Assembly (NCBI RefSeq): GCF_900188385.1
Contig: NZ_FZOI01000005.1
Coordinates: 186,001 to 250,000 of the forward strand
Length of the DNA stretch: 64,000 nucleotides
Direction: 5' to 3'
Source of the DNA: Azospirillum sp. RU38E
Lineage (GTDB): Bacteria > Pseudomonadota > Alphaproteobacteria > Azospirillales > Azospirillaceae
The position numbers and the translations under genes were made by a program. Below the pieces are notes generated by a model. The model saw nothing but the letters and a program-made list of their open reading frames with translations. It did not search any database and had not been told where the DNA came from. This document shows, piece after piece, positions 27,276 to 35,823 of this stretch (position 1 is its first letter; the number at the start of each line of letters is the position of its first letter).

Positions 27276-28811
27276 ATGTCCAGCCTTTCCCTGCCCGGCA
27301 TCATCCTGTTCAACCCCTGGGCCACCAGCCGGCCCCGCGTGCCCAACAGCATCCTGCATCTGGCCGCCTGCCTGGGTGACCGCTTTGCCGTTGAACTGGT
27401 GGATGGCAACCGGGAGGCCGATCCCTGGCCCACCATCCGTGACCTGCTGGCCAGCGGGCGTTACCGTTATTTCGGGGCCACGGTGATGCCGGGGCCGCAA
27501 TTGCGCCAGGCCGTGCCGATCACCCGCCAGGTGCGCGAACATTTCCCGGACGTCACCATCATCTGGGGCGGCTATTTCCCCTCCAACCAGCCCGATGCCG
27601 TGCTGCGCTCATCTTGGGTGGATTACATCATCGACGGGCCGGCCGATCTGGCCTTCCCGGCCCTGCTGGAGACGCTGGAGGCGGGGCAGGCCCCGGACAA
27701 GGTGCCGGGGCTGATCCTGCTGCGCGGTGACAATCTGCTGCGCGTGTCGCGCGGTGCCATCCCCGACCCGGATGCCGTGCCTCCCCTGCCGCTGCACCTG
27801 CTGGAACGCCGCTATCCGATGGCAGGCTATCTGCCGCGTACCTTCCTGGGGTGGCGTACCCATGCCATGCATACCAGCTTCGGCTGTCCCTTCACCTGTT
27901 CCTTCTGCGCCGTGGTGCCGATCTATCAGGGCCGCTGGAAATCGCGCTCCGCGGCCTTGGTGGCGCAGGATGTGCTGCGGGTGCGCGATGCCCATGGCGT
28001 GGATGCCATCGAATTCACCGACAATAATTTCTTCGTCTCGGAAAAGCGGGTGGTGGAATTTGCCCGCGCCATGCAGGGCCAGGGCGTTATCTGGTGGGGC
28101 GAAGGCCGCATCGACACGATCGACAAATATAGCGATGAGACGCTGGCGCTGATGCATCGCGCCGGCTGCCGGATGATCTTTTTCGGCGCCGAAAGCGGGG
28201 ATGACAGTATCCTGGCCCAGATCGACAAGGGCGGCAAACAGTCCGGCGAACAGATTTTGCGCTTTGCCCGCCGTCTGGCGGGCTTTGGCATCATCCCGGA
28301 ATATTCCTTCGTGCTGGGCTTCCCCAAGCCGACAGAAGCCGAGGTCTGGGCGCAGATCCACCGCGATATCGGCTTCATCCGCGAATTGAAGCGCCAGGCC
28401 CCGGCGACGGAGATCATTCTTTATATCTACAGCCCCGTGCCGACGGAGGGCAGCGACCTGCACCGGCAGATCGTGGAGGCCGGTTTCGCCTTCCCATCCA
28501 GCCTGGAGGAGTGGCTGACGCCGGCCTGGGAGAATTTCGACCTGCACCGCAACCCGCTGACCCCCTGGCTGACGCCGGCCATGGTGCGGCACATCCATGA
28601 TTTTGAAACCGTGCTGAATGCGCGCTACCCCACCCGCACGGATTTTACCGTCGGTCCGCTGAACCGCCGGCTGATGCCGCTGCTGGCGGCCCTGCGCTAT
28701 GGCTTGCAGCTTTACGCCAAGCCCCTGGAACTCAAGGTTTTCCAGAAACTGCTCCGCTATACGCGGCCCGAGATCGAGGGATTTCGGGCGGAGGAGGCGA
28801 CCAGCCCATGA
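27276..28811 (+). CDS. Cobalamin-type radical SAM protein (gene 1 of the coupled operon)
   Basis: 511 aa. Residues about 5-150 form a B12-binding-like Rossmann domain (GIILFNPWATSRPR, then IIWGGYFPS). The radical SAM core begins with CPFTCSFC near residue 204, giving the three 4Fe-4S cysteines in CxxxCxxC spacing, and continues through EFTDNNFF and FFGAESGDDSIL, typical of the BchE/MiaB-like Elp3 fold. The C-terminal 110 residues are a family-specific tail. Such enzymes usually methylate unactivated carbons or rearrange rings; the substrate here is unknown. Its stop overlaps the next start by 4 bases (ATGA). Confidence 0.85.
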   Translation: MSSLSLPGIILFNPWATSRPRVPNSILHLAACLGDRFAVELVDGNREADPWPTIRDLLASGRYRYFGATVMPGPQLRQAVPITRQVREHFPDVTIIWGGYFPSNQPDAVLRSSWVDYIIDGPADLAFPALLETLEAGQAPDKVPGLILLRGDNLLRVSRGAIPDPDAVPPLPLHLLERRYPMAGYLPRTFLGWRTHAMHTSFGCPFTCSFCAVVPIYQGRWKSRSAALVAQDVLRVRDAHGVDAIEFTDNNFFVSEKRVVEFARAMQGQGVIWWGEGRIDTIDKYSDETLALMHRAGCRMIFFGAESGDDSILAQIDKGGKQSGEQILRFARRLAGFGIIPEYSFVLGFPKPTEAEVWAQIHRDIGFIRELKRQAPATEIILYIYSPVPTEGSDLHRQIVEAGFAFPSSLEEWLTPAWENFDLHRNPLTPWLTPAMVRHIHDFETVLNARYPTRTDFTVGPLNRRLMPLLAALRYGLQLYAKPLELKVFQKLLRYTRPEIEGFRAEEATSP

Positions 28812-31348
28812 ACAACATGCTGCCCCTCGCACTGATCCCGGCCAATGATGATATCGGCCGTTCCATCCCTGGCATGGGCCGGGTGGGTTCTGCCATCCTG
28901 CGCGTGCTGGCCTATCATGACCTGTTCCGCCATCCGCTGACGGCGGCGGAAATCGGCCATTGGATCGACCTGCCGGATATGGAACCGGCGGCCCTGGCGG
29001 ATGGTTTGGACCGGCTGGTGGCGCTGGGTCTGGTCCAGCGGCTGGATGGGGTGGATGCCGCCCTGGACCCGCAATGGATTTTGCCGCCCGGCCCCTTCTT
29101 CGCCCTGGCGGAGATTGCGGCGCGGGTGGCGCGCCGCGCTGATACGGCCGCCCGCGCCCGCCAGGTGATGCCCGACGCGTTGGCCATGGGCCGCAGCCTG
29201 ATGCGCATCCCCTTCGTGCGGGCCGTGGGGATTTCTGGCTCGCTCTCCAAAGGCGTGATGGCGGCGGATGGTGATTTTGACTATTTCATCATTGCCCAGC
29301 CGGGCCGGCTGTGGATCGCGCGCACGCTGATCCAGTGGAAGGTGCATCGCCTGCCCGATCCCGATCTGCTGTGCGCCAATTATCTGGTCGATGCCGATAC
29401 GCTGGATCTGCCGCTGCGCGACCCGTTCACGGCGGTGGAAACCGCCAGCATGATCCCGGTGGCCGGCACCGCCCTGCTGGATGAACTGCACAGCCGCAAC
29501 AAATGGGTGGCCAAGGCCCGCCCGGCCGCCCTGCTGCCCGCCCCGGCGGGGGAGGCAGCGGCCTTTCCCCGTCCCTGGGCGGAGAAGCTCTTCGCCGGCC
29601 CCTGGGGCGGGTTGATCGACCGTGCCCTGCTGCATCTCACCCGTTATTGGGTGCGCCGCAAGGTGCCGGCCCTGCCGGCGCTGGAAGCGCGCGGCGCCAT
29701 GCAGATGACCCGCCATGTGGCCAAGCTGCACACGCGTGACTGGCGCAACCGCATCCTGCGTTCCTATCAGGATACGCTGGACCGGCTGGAGAATAAGGGT
29801 GACATGCTGATCGACCGTGGGGTGGACCGCTCCCGTCTGCTGGTGGCCTCGGCCTTTTTCTATCGTTTTGATGAAAAGCAGTGGCGGGCGGCCCAGCCCT
29901 ATCCGCCGTTGGGCACGCTCTATGCCGCCGCTGTGGCGCGGCAGGCCGGCTATAACGTCTCCCTGTTCGATGCCGGTCTGGCGGAAAATGAACGCGGCTT
30001 TGTCGATCTGGTGGATGGGGAACGCCCCGGCACCGTGGTGATCTATGAAGATGGCTTCAACTATCTGACCAAGATGTGCCTGACCCGGATGCGGGAGGCA
30101 GCATTGGGCATGGTCTCCCTGGCCCGTGCGCGTGGGGCCAAGGTGCTGGTCAGCAGTTCCGATGCCGCCGACCATGCCGACCTTTACCTGGCCGCCGGTG
30201 CCCATGCCGTGATCAAGGGCGAGGGGGAGGCGACCTTGCGCGCCGTGCTGGCAGCCCTTCAGGAAGGCCAGCCGCTGGATGGGATCGAGGGCATTATCCA
30301 CGCGCAGCCGATGCCGGCAGCGGCGGGGGAGGTGGCCAAGCTGGCCACGCCTGTGGCCACCCCGCGCCGCGCCGTGCTGCGCGATCTGGATGCGCTGCCG
30401 CGCCCGGCCTGGGATCTGGTGGATATGGAGGCGTATCGCCGCATCTGGCGGCAGGCGCATGGCCGTTTCTCGCTGAACATCTCCACCACGCGCGGCTGCC
30501 CGTTCAGTTGCAACTGGTGTGCAAAGCCCATCTATGGCAGCCGCTATAATTCCCGCTCCCCGGAAAGCGTGGTGGATGAAATCGCCGATCTGATCGCAGC
30601 CTATCAGCCCGATCATTTCTGGATCACCGATGATATTTTCGGCCTGAAACCCGGCTGGATTCAGCGCTTTGCCGAACTGGTGCAACAGCGCGGTTTGCGT
30701 TTTTCCTACACCATCCAGTCACGCGCTGATCTGCTGGCCAAGGGTGACACGCTGGAAGCGCTGGCCGCGTCCGGCCTGGATACCGTCTGGATCGGGGCGG
30801 AAAGCGGCTCTCAGCGCATTCTGGATGCCATGGACAAGGGCATCACCCGCGCCCAGATTGACGCGCTGGTGCCGCGCATCCGGGCGCTGGGGATGCGGTC
30901 GGCCTTCTTCCTGCAGTTCGGATATCCCGGTGAAACCCGCGCCGATATCGACCGCACCATCGCCATGGTGACGGGGCTGCTGCCCGATCAGATCGGCATT
31001 TCCGTCTCCTACCCGCTGCCTGGAACGGTCTTCTATGAACGGATGCGGGCGGCCTTGGGGGAAAAGACCAACTGGACCCATAGCGACGATCTGGACCTGA
31101 TGTTCCCCGGCGCCTATCGGCCCAATTTCTATCGCCATCTGCACCGTTACGTGCATCGCCGCGTCGCCTGGGCGCGGGCGGTGAAGGTGCTGCGCGGTGC
31201 ATTGCCGGGCGGGCGGCTGCGCGCCCTGTCGGTGCTGGCCCGCCAGGCCCTGCCGCTGGCGCTGGGCGCCCTGCGGCTGCGGCTGGAAAAACCGCGCGGT
31301 GATGCCCCGGTGATGGCGGCAGCGGAAACGGCGGGGGCGGCATCATGA
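28808..31348 (+). CDS. Winged-helix/nucleotidyltransferase fused to a B12-type radical SAM enzyme
   Basis: 846 aa, unusually long. Residues about 22-90 look like a winged helix. Residues about 110-340 carry a polymerase-beta-type nucleotidyltransferase motif, SGSLSKGVMAADGDFDYF, with the GS and DxD spacing needed for two metal ions. Residues about 350-500 form a B12-binding-like domain (SAFFYRFDEKQWR then PPLGTLYAAAVARQAGYNVS region). The radical SAM core has CPFSCNWC near 564 and GAESGSQRILDAMDKG. The N-terminal half resembles stand-alone nucleotidyltransferase-like proteins I associate with Bacteroidetes; the fusion is what makes it odd. It is coupled at both ends by ATGA overlaps. Confidence 0.8.
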   Translation: MNNMLPLALIPANDDIGRSIPGMGRVGSAILRVLAYHDLFRHPLTAAEIGHWIDLPDMEPAALADGLDRLVALGLVQRLDGVDAALDPQWILPPGPFFALAEIAARVARRADTAARARQVMPDALAMGRSLMRIPFVRAVGISGSLSKGVMAADGDFDYFIIAQPGRLWIARTLIQWKVHRLPDPDLLCANYLVDADTLDLPLRDPFTAVETASMIPVAGTALLDELHSRNKWVAKARPAALLPAPAGEAAAFPRPWAEKLFAGPWGGLIDRALLHLTRYWVRRKVPALPALEARGAMQMTRHVAKLHTRDWRNRILRSYQDTLDRLENKGDMLIDRGVDRSRLLVASAFFYRFDEKQWRAAQPYPPLGTLYAAAVARQAGYNVSLFDAGLAENERGFVDLVDGERPGTVVIYEDGFNYLTKMCLTRMREAALGMVSLARARGAKVLVSSSDAADHADLYLAAGAHAVIKGEGEATLRAVLAALQEGQPLDGIEGIIHAQPMPAAAGEVAKLATPVATPRRAVLRDLDALPRPAWDLVDMEAYRRIWRQAHGRFSLNISTTRGCPFSCNWCAKPIYGSRYNSRSPESVVDEIADLIAAYQPDHFWITDDIFGLKPGWIQRFAELVQQRGLRFSYTIQSRADLLAKGDTLEALAASGLDTVWIGAESGSQRILDAMDKGITRAQIDALVPRIRALGMRSAFFLQFGYPGETRADIDRTIAMVTGLLPDQIGISVSYPLPGTVFYERMRAALGEKTNWTHSDDLDLMFPGAYRPNFYRHLHRYVHRRVAWARAVKVLRGALPGGRLRALSVLARQALPLALGALRLRLEKPRGDAPVMAAAETAGAAS

Positions 31349-32151
31349 CCGACGCCGCCTTCGATCAGGCTGCCGACAGCTATGACGATGATTTCACCCG
31401 CAGCCGGGTTGGCCGGGCGCAGCGCAACCTTGTCTGGTCGCATCTGGAACCGGTGCTGAACGCGCTGGGCCGCCCGGCGGACGTGCTGGAGATCAATTGC
31501 GGCACGGGGGAAGATGCGGTGCATCTGGCCGCCCGTGGCTATCAGGTGCTGGCCACCGATATTTCCACCGGCATGTTGGTGCAGACGGCGCGTAAAGCCG
31601 CCAGGGCCGGGCTGGGCCATCTGGTGCAGACCACCCGGCTGGCGGCACAGATGCTGTCGCCGTCCCTGCTGGGCCGGCAGTTCGATCTGGTCCTGTCCAA
31701 TTTCGGTGGGCTGAACTGCCTGTCGCCCGATGATCTGGCCGCCCTGGCCGGGCGACTGGCCGGCATCGTGCGGCCCGGCGGGCGGGTGGTGCTGGTGGTG
31801 ATGCCGCCGCTCTGCCTGTGGGAGGTGGCGTGGCATTTGCCCCGCCTGCACCCGCGCGCCGCCTTCCGCCGCCTGGGCGGTGGGCCGGTGACGGCGCGGG
31901 TGGGGGCGGCCAGCTTCCCCATCTGGTATTATGGGCCGGACCGGCTGCGCCGCATGTTCGCCGCCGATTTTGACTGTGTGGCCGTCCGCCCCATCGGTCT
32001 GGCGGTGCCGCCCAGCGCGCTGGAACCGGTCTTTACCAACCGCCCCGCCCTGGTGGACCGGCTGGAACGCCTTGACCGCGCCTTGCCCGGCTGGCCGCTG
32101 CTGGCCGGGATATCCGATCACATGTTGCTGGAATTTCGGAGACAGGGATGA
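31345..32151 (+). CDS. Class I SAM-dependent methyltransferase
   Basis: 268 aa. Motif I is VLEINCGTGEDAVHLA (about 47-62), with the acidic post-II residue in VLATDISTGML. It resembles small-molecule (UbiE/Coq5-type) methyltransferases, opening FDQAADSYDDDFTRSRVG. No membrane segment. It is the third gene of the coupled operon, starting in the ATGA of the fused radical SAM gene and ending in the ATGA of the next one. The acceptor is unknown; methylation of an O or N on a product of the radical SAM enzymes is an inference. Confidence 0.85.
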   Translation: MTDAAFDQAADSYDDDFTRSRVGRAQRNLVWSHLEPVLNALGRPADVLEINCGTGEDAVHLAARGYQVLATDISTGMLVQTARKAARAGLGHLVQTTRLAAQMLSPSLLGRQFDLVLSNFGGLNCLSPDDLAALAGRLAGIVRPGGRVVLVVMPPLCLWEVAWHLPRLHPRAAFRRLGGGPVTARVGAASFPIWYYGPDRLRRMFAADFDCVAVRPIGLAVPPSALEPVFTNRPALVDRLERLDRALPGWPLLAGISDHMLLEFRRQG

Positions 32152-33605
32152 GCCTCGTCCTCTCCCACGGTTACTTCCTCGCCGATGACCCGGTGGAACA
32201 GAAGATCATGCGGCCCTATCCACCGCTGGGCCTGCTGTCCATCTCCGCCTGGCTGGATCGCCAGAGCGTGGTGCATGAGGTGATCGACAATACCTTCCTG
32301 ACGGAGCCCGCCTTCCTGGCCCGGATGGATGAGTTGCGTCCGCGCATGGTGGCCTTCTACGTCACCTTGATGACCCGCAAGGTGGTGCTGCGGTTGATCC
32401 GCCAGTTGCGCGCGTCGCCCCTGCACGCCGGCATCAAGGTGGTGCTGGGCGGGCCGGACGGGCGCTATAACGCCGCTGATTATCTGGCCCATGGCGTCGA
32501 TCTGCTGGTGGTGGGGGAGGGGGAGGAGACGATGGCCGCCATCGCCGCCCTGCCCGATGCCGATCTGGCCGACCCCGCCGTGCTGGCCGGGATTCCGGGG
32601 CTGGCCTATCGCGGGGCGGATGGGCAGGCGGCCTTCTCCCCATCCCGCGCGCACTTGCCCAAGCTGGATGAACTGCCGGTTCCGGCCCGCCATCGCATCG
32701 ACCTGTCCCCCTATTTCCGGGCCTGGCGGGGCGCGCATGGCCAGACCTCGCTCAACGTTTCCACCCAGCGCGGCTGCCCCTATAGCTGTTCCTGGTGCAG
32801 CCGCGCCGTGTACGGCAAAAGCTATCGCCGCCGCGCGGCTGACAAGGTGGTGGCCGAACTGGCCGAACTGACCCGGCTCTACCAGCCGGACCAGTTCTGG
32901 TTTGTCGATGATGTCTTCACCGTCAATCACCGCTGGCTGCGGGAATTTGCCGAGGCGCTGGACGCTGCCGGCCTGCGCATCCGCTATGAATGCATCACCC
33001 GCGCCGACCGGATGAGCCCGGAGGTGGTGGAGCTGCTGGCCCGCACCGGCTGTATCCGGGTCTGGATCGGGGCCGAAAGCGGTTCCCAGCGCATTCTGGA
33101 CAGCATGAACCGGCAGGTAACGGTAGAGGCGGCCACCGCCATGATCCGTGCGGCCAGCGAGGCGGGGATTGAAACCGGCACCTTCCTGATGCTGGGCTAT
33201 CCGGGGGAGGAGGAGGTGGATATCCTCAACACCCTGCAATATCTGAAAAATGCCCGGCCCGACCGCTATACGGTCACGCTGGCCTATCCGATCAAGGGGA
33301 CGGAGCTTTACAGCGAACTGTCGCCCCACGTCACCTCGCCTGACTTTGCCGAGGGCAGCGACCGGGAAAACCGGTTCCCCCGCACCTATTCGGAACGCTA
33401 TTACGCCCATGCCCTGGCCTATCTGACGCATGAGGTGGCCTGGGACCAGGAGAAGAACCGCCTGCATCCCCGCGCCCTGCGGCTGAAGCTGCGGGCCTGG
33501 CGGTCGCGGGCGGGGATGCTGATCGCCCGCTGGCAGGTACCGGGGCGGCCGGACGTGCGGGCCCTGTCCTGCAGCACCACCGCCCCGGCGGGGGCGGCGG
33601 GATGA
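32148..33605 (+). CDS. Cobalamin-type radical SAM protein (gene 4 of the coupled operon)
   Basis: 485 aa. Residues about 1-140 form the B12-binding-like domain (YPPLGLLSISAWL, VVLGGPDGRYN, LLVVGEGEETM). The radical SAM cysteines are in CPYSCSWC near 209, followed by FWFVDDVFTVNHRW and IGAESGSQRILDSMNRQ. It is close in layout to the C-terminal half of the gene 2 product, suggesting duplication within the cluster. Reaction unknown; class B methyltransferase chemistry is the default expectation. ATGA overlaps at both ends. Confidence 0.86.
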   Translation: MSLVLSHGYFLADDPVEQKIMRPYPPLGLLSISAWLDRQSVVHEVIDNTFLTEPAFLARMDELRPRMVAFYVTLMTRKVVLRLIRQLRASPLHAGIKVVLGGPDGRYNAADYLAHGVDLLVVGEGEETMAAIAALPDADLADPAVLAGIPGLAYRGADGQAAFSPSRAHLPKLDELPVPARHRIDLSPYFRAWRGAHGQTSLNVSTQRGCPYSCSWCSRAVYGKSYRRRAADKVVAELAELTRLYQPDQFWFVDDVFTVNHRWLREFAEALDAAGLRIRYECITRADRMSPEVVELLARTGCIRVWIGAESGSQRILDSMNRQVTVEAATAMIRAASEAGIETGTFLMLGYPGEEEVDILNTLQYLKNARPDRYTVTLAYPIKGTELYSELSPHVTSPDFAEGSDRENRFPRTYSERYYAHALAYLTHEVAWDQEKNRLHPRALRLKLRAWRSRAGMLIARWQVPGRPDVRALSCSTTAPAGAAG

Positions 33606-34648
33606 GTGCGCGTCACATCGCCCTGGTGACGCCGGGCTTCCCGGCCGATGAACAGGACAGTGATTGTATCCCCGCCCTGCAGGATTATGTGCTGGCCCTG
33701 CGCGCTGCCCATCCCGACTGGCGGATCAGCATCTTTGCCCTGCATTACCCGGCCCGCCGCACGCCCTATCAATGGCATGGGCTGGATGTGCTGCCCATCG
33801 GTGGGGATAATGCCCGGCTGCCCCGCCGGCTGCTGGCCCAGGCGCAATTGCTGACCGCCCTGCATCAGGCGGGGCCGTTTGATCTGATCCATGCCTTCTG
33901 GCTGGGGGAATGCGCCGGGGTGGCCCGGCTGGCGGCCCGGCTTTGCGGTGCCCCCCTGGTGGTGACGCTGATGGGGCAGGAGGTGCGGCACATCGGCCGC
34001 TGGCACAGCCTGCTGGGCAAGCCGGGTGTCACCGGCGTGGCGGTCAGCGCCTATCAGCGCCGGGTGCTGCTGGAAAATGGCGGGCCGGATGTCGGCCATG
34101 TCATCCCCTGGGGTGTGGCCCCGGTGGAACAGCCGGCCTGCCCACGGGAAATCGATCTGCTGGCCGTGGGCAACCTGATCCCGGTGAAAGACCCGCTGGC
34201 CTTTGTCCGCATTGTCGCCCAGTTGGTGGTGCCGCACCCGACCCTGCGGGCCTGCTGGGCCGGCTGGGGTCCGTTGCTGGAACCGGCGGAGGCACTGGCC
34301 CGGCAATTGGGGGTGGCCGACAATCTCAGCTTCACCGGCCGCCTGCCGCGTACCGCTGTGTTCGACCTGATGGCGCGCAGCCGGGTGCTGTTGCATACGG
34401 CCGCGTTTGAAAGCTTCGCCATGGTGATGGCAGAGGCACGGGCGCGCGGGGCCATGGTGGTGTCGCGTGCCGTCGGCATTGCCCCGTCCAGCGCCGATCC
34501 CGGTTTCCGGCTGGCGGTGGGGGAGGACGGGTTGGCCGCAGCGGCCCTGGCCGCCTTGGCGGACGATCCGCCGCCGCCGCGCCGCCTCTGGCCCATCGAA
34601 CAGACGGTGGAAGCCTATACCCAGCTTTATCAGGGGCTGCTGGCATGA
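33602..34648 (+). CDS. Family 4-type glycosyltransferase
   Basis: 348 aa GT-B enzyme. The acceptor half includes DLIHAFWLGECAGVARLAARL and VVTLMGQEVRHIG. The donor half has LAVGNLIPVKDPLAF, the ADNLSFTGRLPRTAVFDLMA segment and HTAAFESFAMVMAEARARG, which carries the conserved glutamates that hold the nucleotide sugar. No signal peptide or membrane helix is seen. In this operon it probably decorates the molecule built by the radical SAM and methyltransferase enzymes. It overlaps both neighbours by 4 bases. Confidence 0.87.
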   Translation: MSARHIALVTPGFPADEQDSDCIPALQDYVLALRAAHPDWRISIFALHYPARRTPYQWHGLDVLPIGGDNARLPRRLLAQAQLLTALHQAGPFDLIHAFWLGECAGVARLAARLCGAPLVVTLMGQEVRHIGRWHSLLGKPGVTGVAVSAYQRRVLLENGGPDVGHVIPWGVAPVEQPACPREIDLLAVGNLIPVKDPLAFVRIVAQLVVPHPTLRACWAGWGPLLEPAEALARQLGVADNLSFTGRLPRTAVFDLMARSRVLLHTAAFESFAMVMAEARARGAMVVSRAVGIAPSSADPGFRLAVGEDGLAAAALAALADDPPPPRRLWPIEQTVEAYTQLYQGLLA

Positions 34649-35361
34649 TGGCGCTGCCCCGCCGCAACCGCTGGCTGGCGGGCCTGCGCCGGTTGATTCT
34701 GCGCCCGCTGACGCCGCTGCTGCAGCGCTGGTTCCGCCGGCATTATGCGGTGGAACGGCGCTGGCGGCGGCATGGGCTGGATATCCTGGTGCAGCCCGGC
34801 GTTTTCCCGCCCGGCCCCACCGTCAGCACCGCCGTGCTGCTGGATCATTTCGCCCGCCGCTTTCCGGGCCGCAACCTTGCCGGGCGGCGGGTGCTGGATC
34901 TGGGCTGCGGCACCGGGCTGGTCGGCCTGTTCCTGGCCCGCGCCGGCGCCTGGGTGGTTTCCAGCGACATCAACCCGGCGGCCCTTTCCAATGCGCGCCT
35001 GAATGCCGCCCGCAATGGCCTGCCCTTTCACCCTGTGCTGGCGGATCAGGCCACCAGCTTTGCCCCGGATGCCTTTGATCTGATCATTATCACCCCACCC
35101 TATTACCCGCGCGACCCCGCCAGCATGGCCGAACGCGCCTGGTATTGCGGCGATGATTTCGCCTATTTCCACCGTCTGGTCCCGCAACTGGCCGCCCTGG
35201 ACCTTGCCCGCACCGAACTGCTGATGCTGCTGTCAGAGGATTGCGCGGTGGAAACCATCAGCACCATCCTGGCCGGCCACGGGCTGGGCCTGCATCTTGT
35301 CCATGCCAGACGGTCCTGGCTGGAAATGACCTGGCTGCTGCGGGTGGGGCGGCAGTCCTAA
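34645..35361 (+). CDS. Class I methyltransferase of the HemK/PrmC-like small type
   Basis: 238 aa. Motif I is VLDLGCGTGLVGLFLARAGA (about 88-107), followed by SSDINPAALSNARLNA. The catalytic loop reads IITPPYYP where the family normally has NPPY, so the usual Asn is replaced by Thr. That motif class acts on amide nitrogen or exocyclic amines (PrmC, TrmN6), but the substitution makes such an assignment unsafe. It is the last gene of the coupled operon, and its final 129 bases are overlapped by the opposite-strand DUF4260 frame. Confidence 0.82.
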   Translation: MMALPRRNRWLAGLRRLILRPLTPLLQRWFRRHYAVERRWRRHGLDILVQPGVFPPGPTVSTAVLLDHFARRFPGRNLAGRRVLDLGCGTGLVGLFLARAGAWVVSSDINPAALSNARLNAARNGLPFHPVLADQATSFAPDAFDLIIITPPYYPRDPASMAERAWYCGDDFAYFHRLVPQLAALDLARTELLMLLSEDCAVETISTILAGHGLGLHLVHARRSWLEMTWLLRVGRQS

Positions 35362-35727
35362 CCCTCCGCCCAGATGGCTGAGCCGGAACCCCTGTTCATA
35401 TTTCAGGCCGAAGCCCAGCGCGCGATCCAGGGCGATATGGGCGATCCAGATCAGCGCCAGATGGCTGGCCCAGTCCCACCCCGCCCCCAGGCCCCAGGCC
35501 AGCCCCGCCGCCGGCAGCAGATAGGCGTGAAACAGATTGTAAAGCCGCGCCCCCGCCCGGGGCCCGGCCAGATAGCCCAGCATGGACAGGTCGGGCAGCA
35601 GGAACAGCGCCGCGAACAATCCCCAATTCCCGCCCTGATGCCCATAGGCCCAGAGAGTGGCGGCAAACAGGCCCAACGCCTCCAGATGCAGCACGGCCTT
35701 TGGCGCGCCATTGACCATGCCCGGCAT
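35233..35727 (-). CDS. DUF4260 membrane protein with a probable lost stop codon
   Basis: 164 aa. Residues about 9-118 match the DUF4260 pattern: several hydrophobic helices, a PDLSMLGYLAGPRAGARLYN segment and the closing FGLKYEQGFRLSHLG. Family members normally end about there (near base 35370). Here the frame runs on for about 45 residues antisense to the 3' end of the methyltransferase gene, with a polar, low-information tail. Loss of the natural stop is the simplest reading. AAGGA precedes the ATG at 35727. It is divergent from a LysR gene that probably regulates it. Function unknown. Confidence 0.75.
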   Translation of the reverse strand: MPGMVNGAPKAVLHLEALGLFAATLWAYGHQGGNWGLFAALFLLPDLSMLGYLAGPRAGARLYNLFHAYLLPAAGLAWGLGAGWDWASHLALIWIAHIALDRALGFGLKYEQGFRLSHLGGGLGLPPHPQQPGHFQPGPSGMDKMQAQPVAGQDGADGFHRAIL

Positions 35728-35823
35728 GATGGATCCTTACGGTTGCGGGTGGTGAATATCGCCAATCTCCGCTATTCACTGATGCATGAAAATGACCGAT
35801 GATTTGATAAAAGGCTTCCAAAA

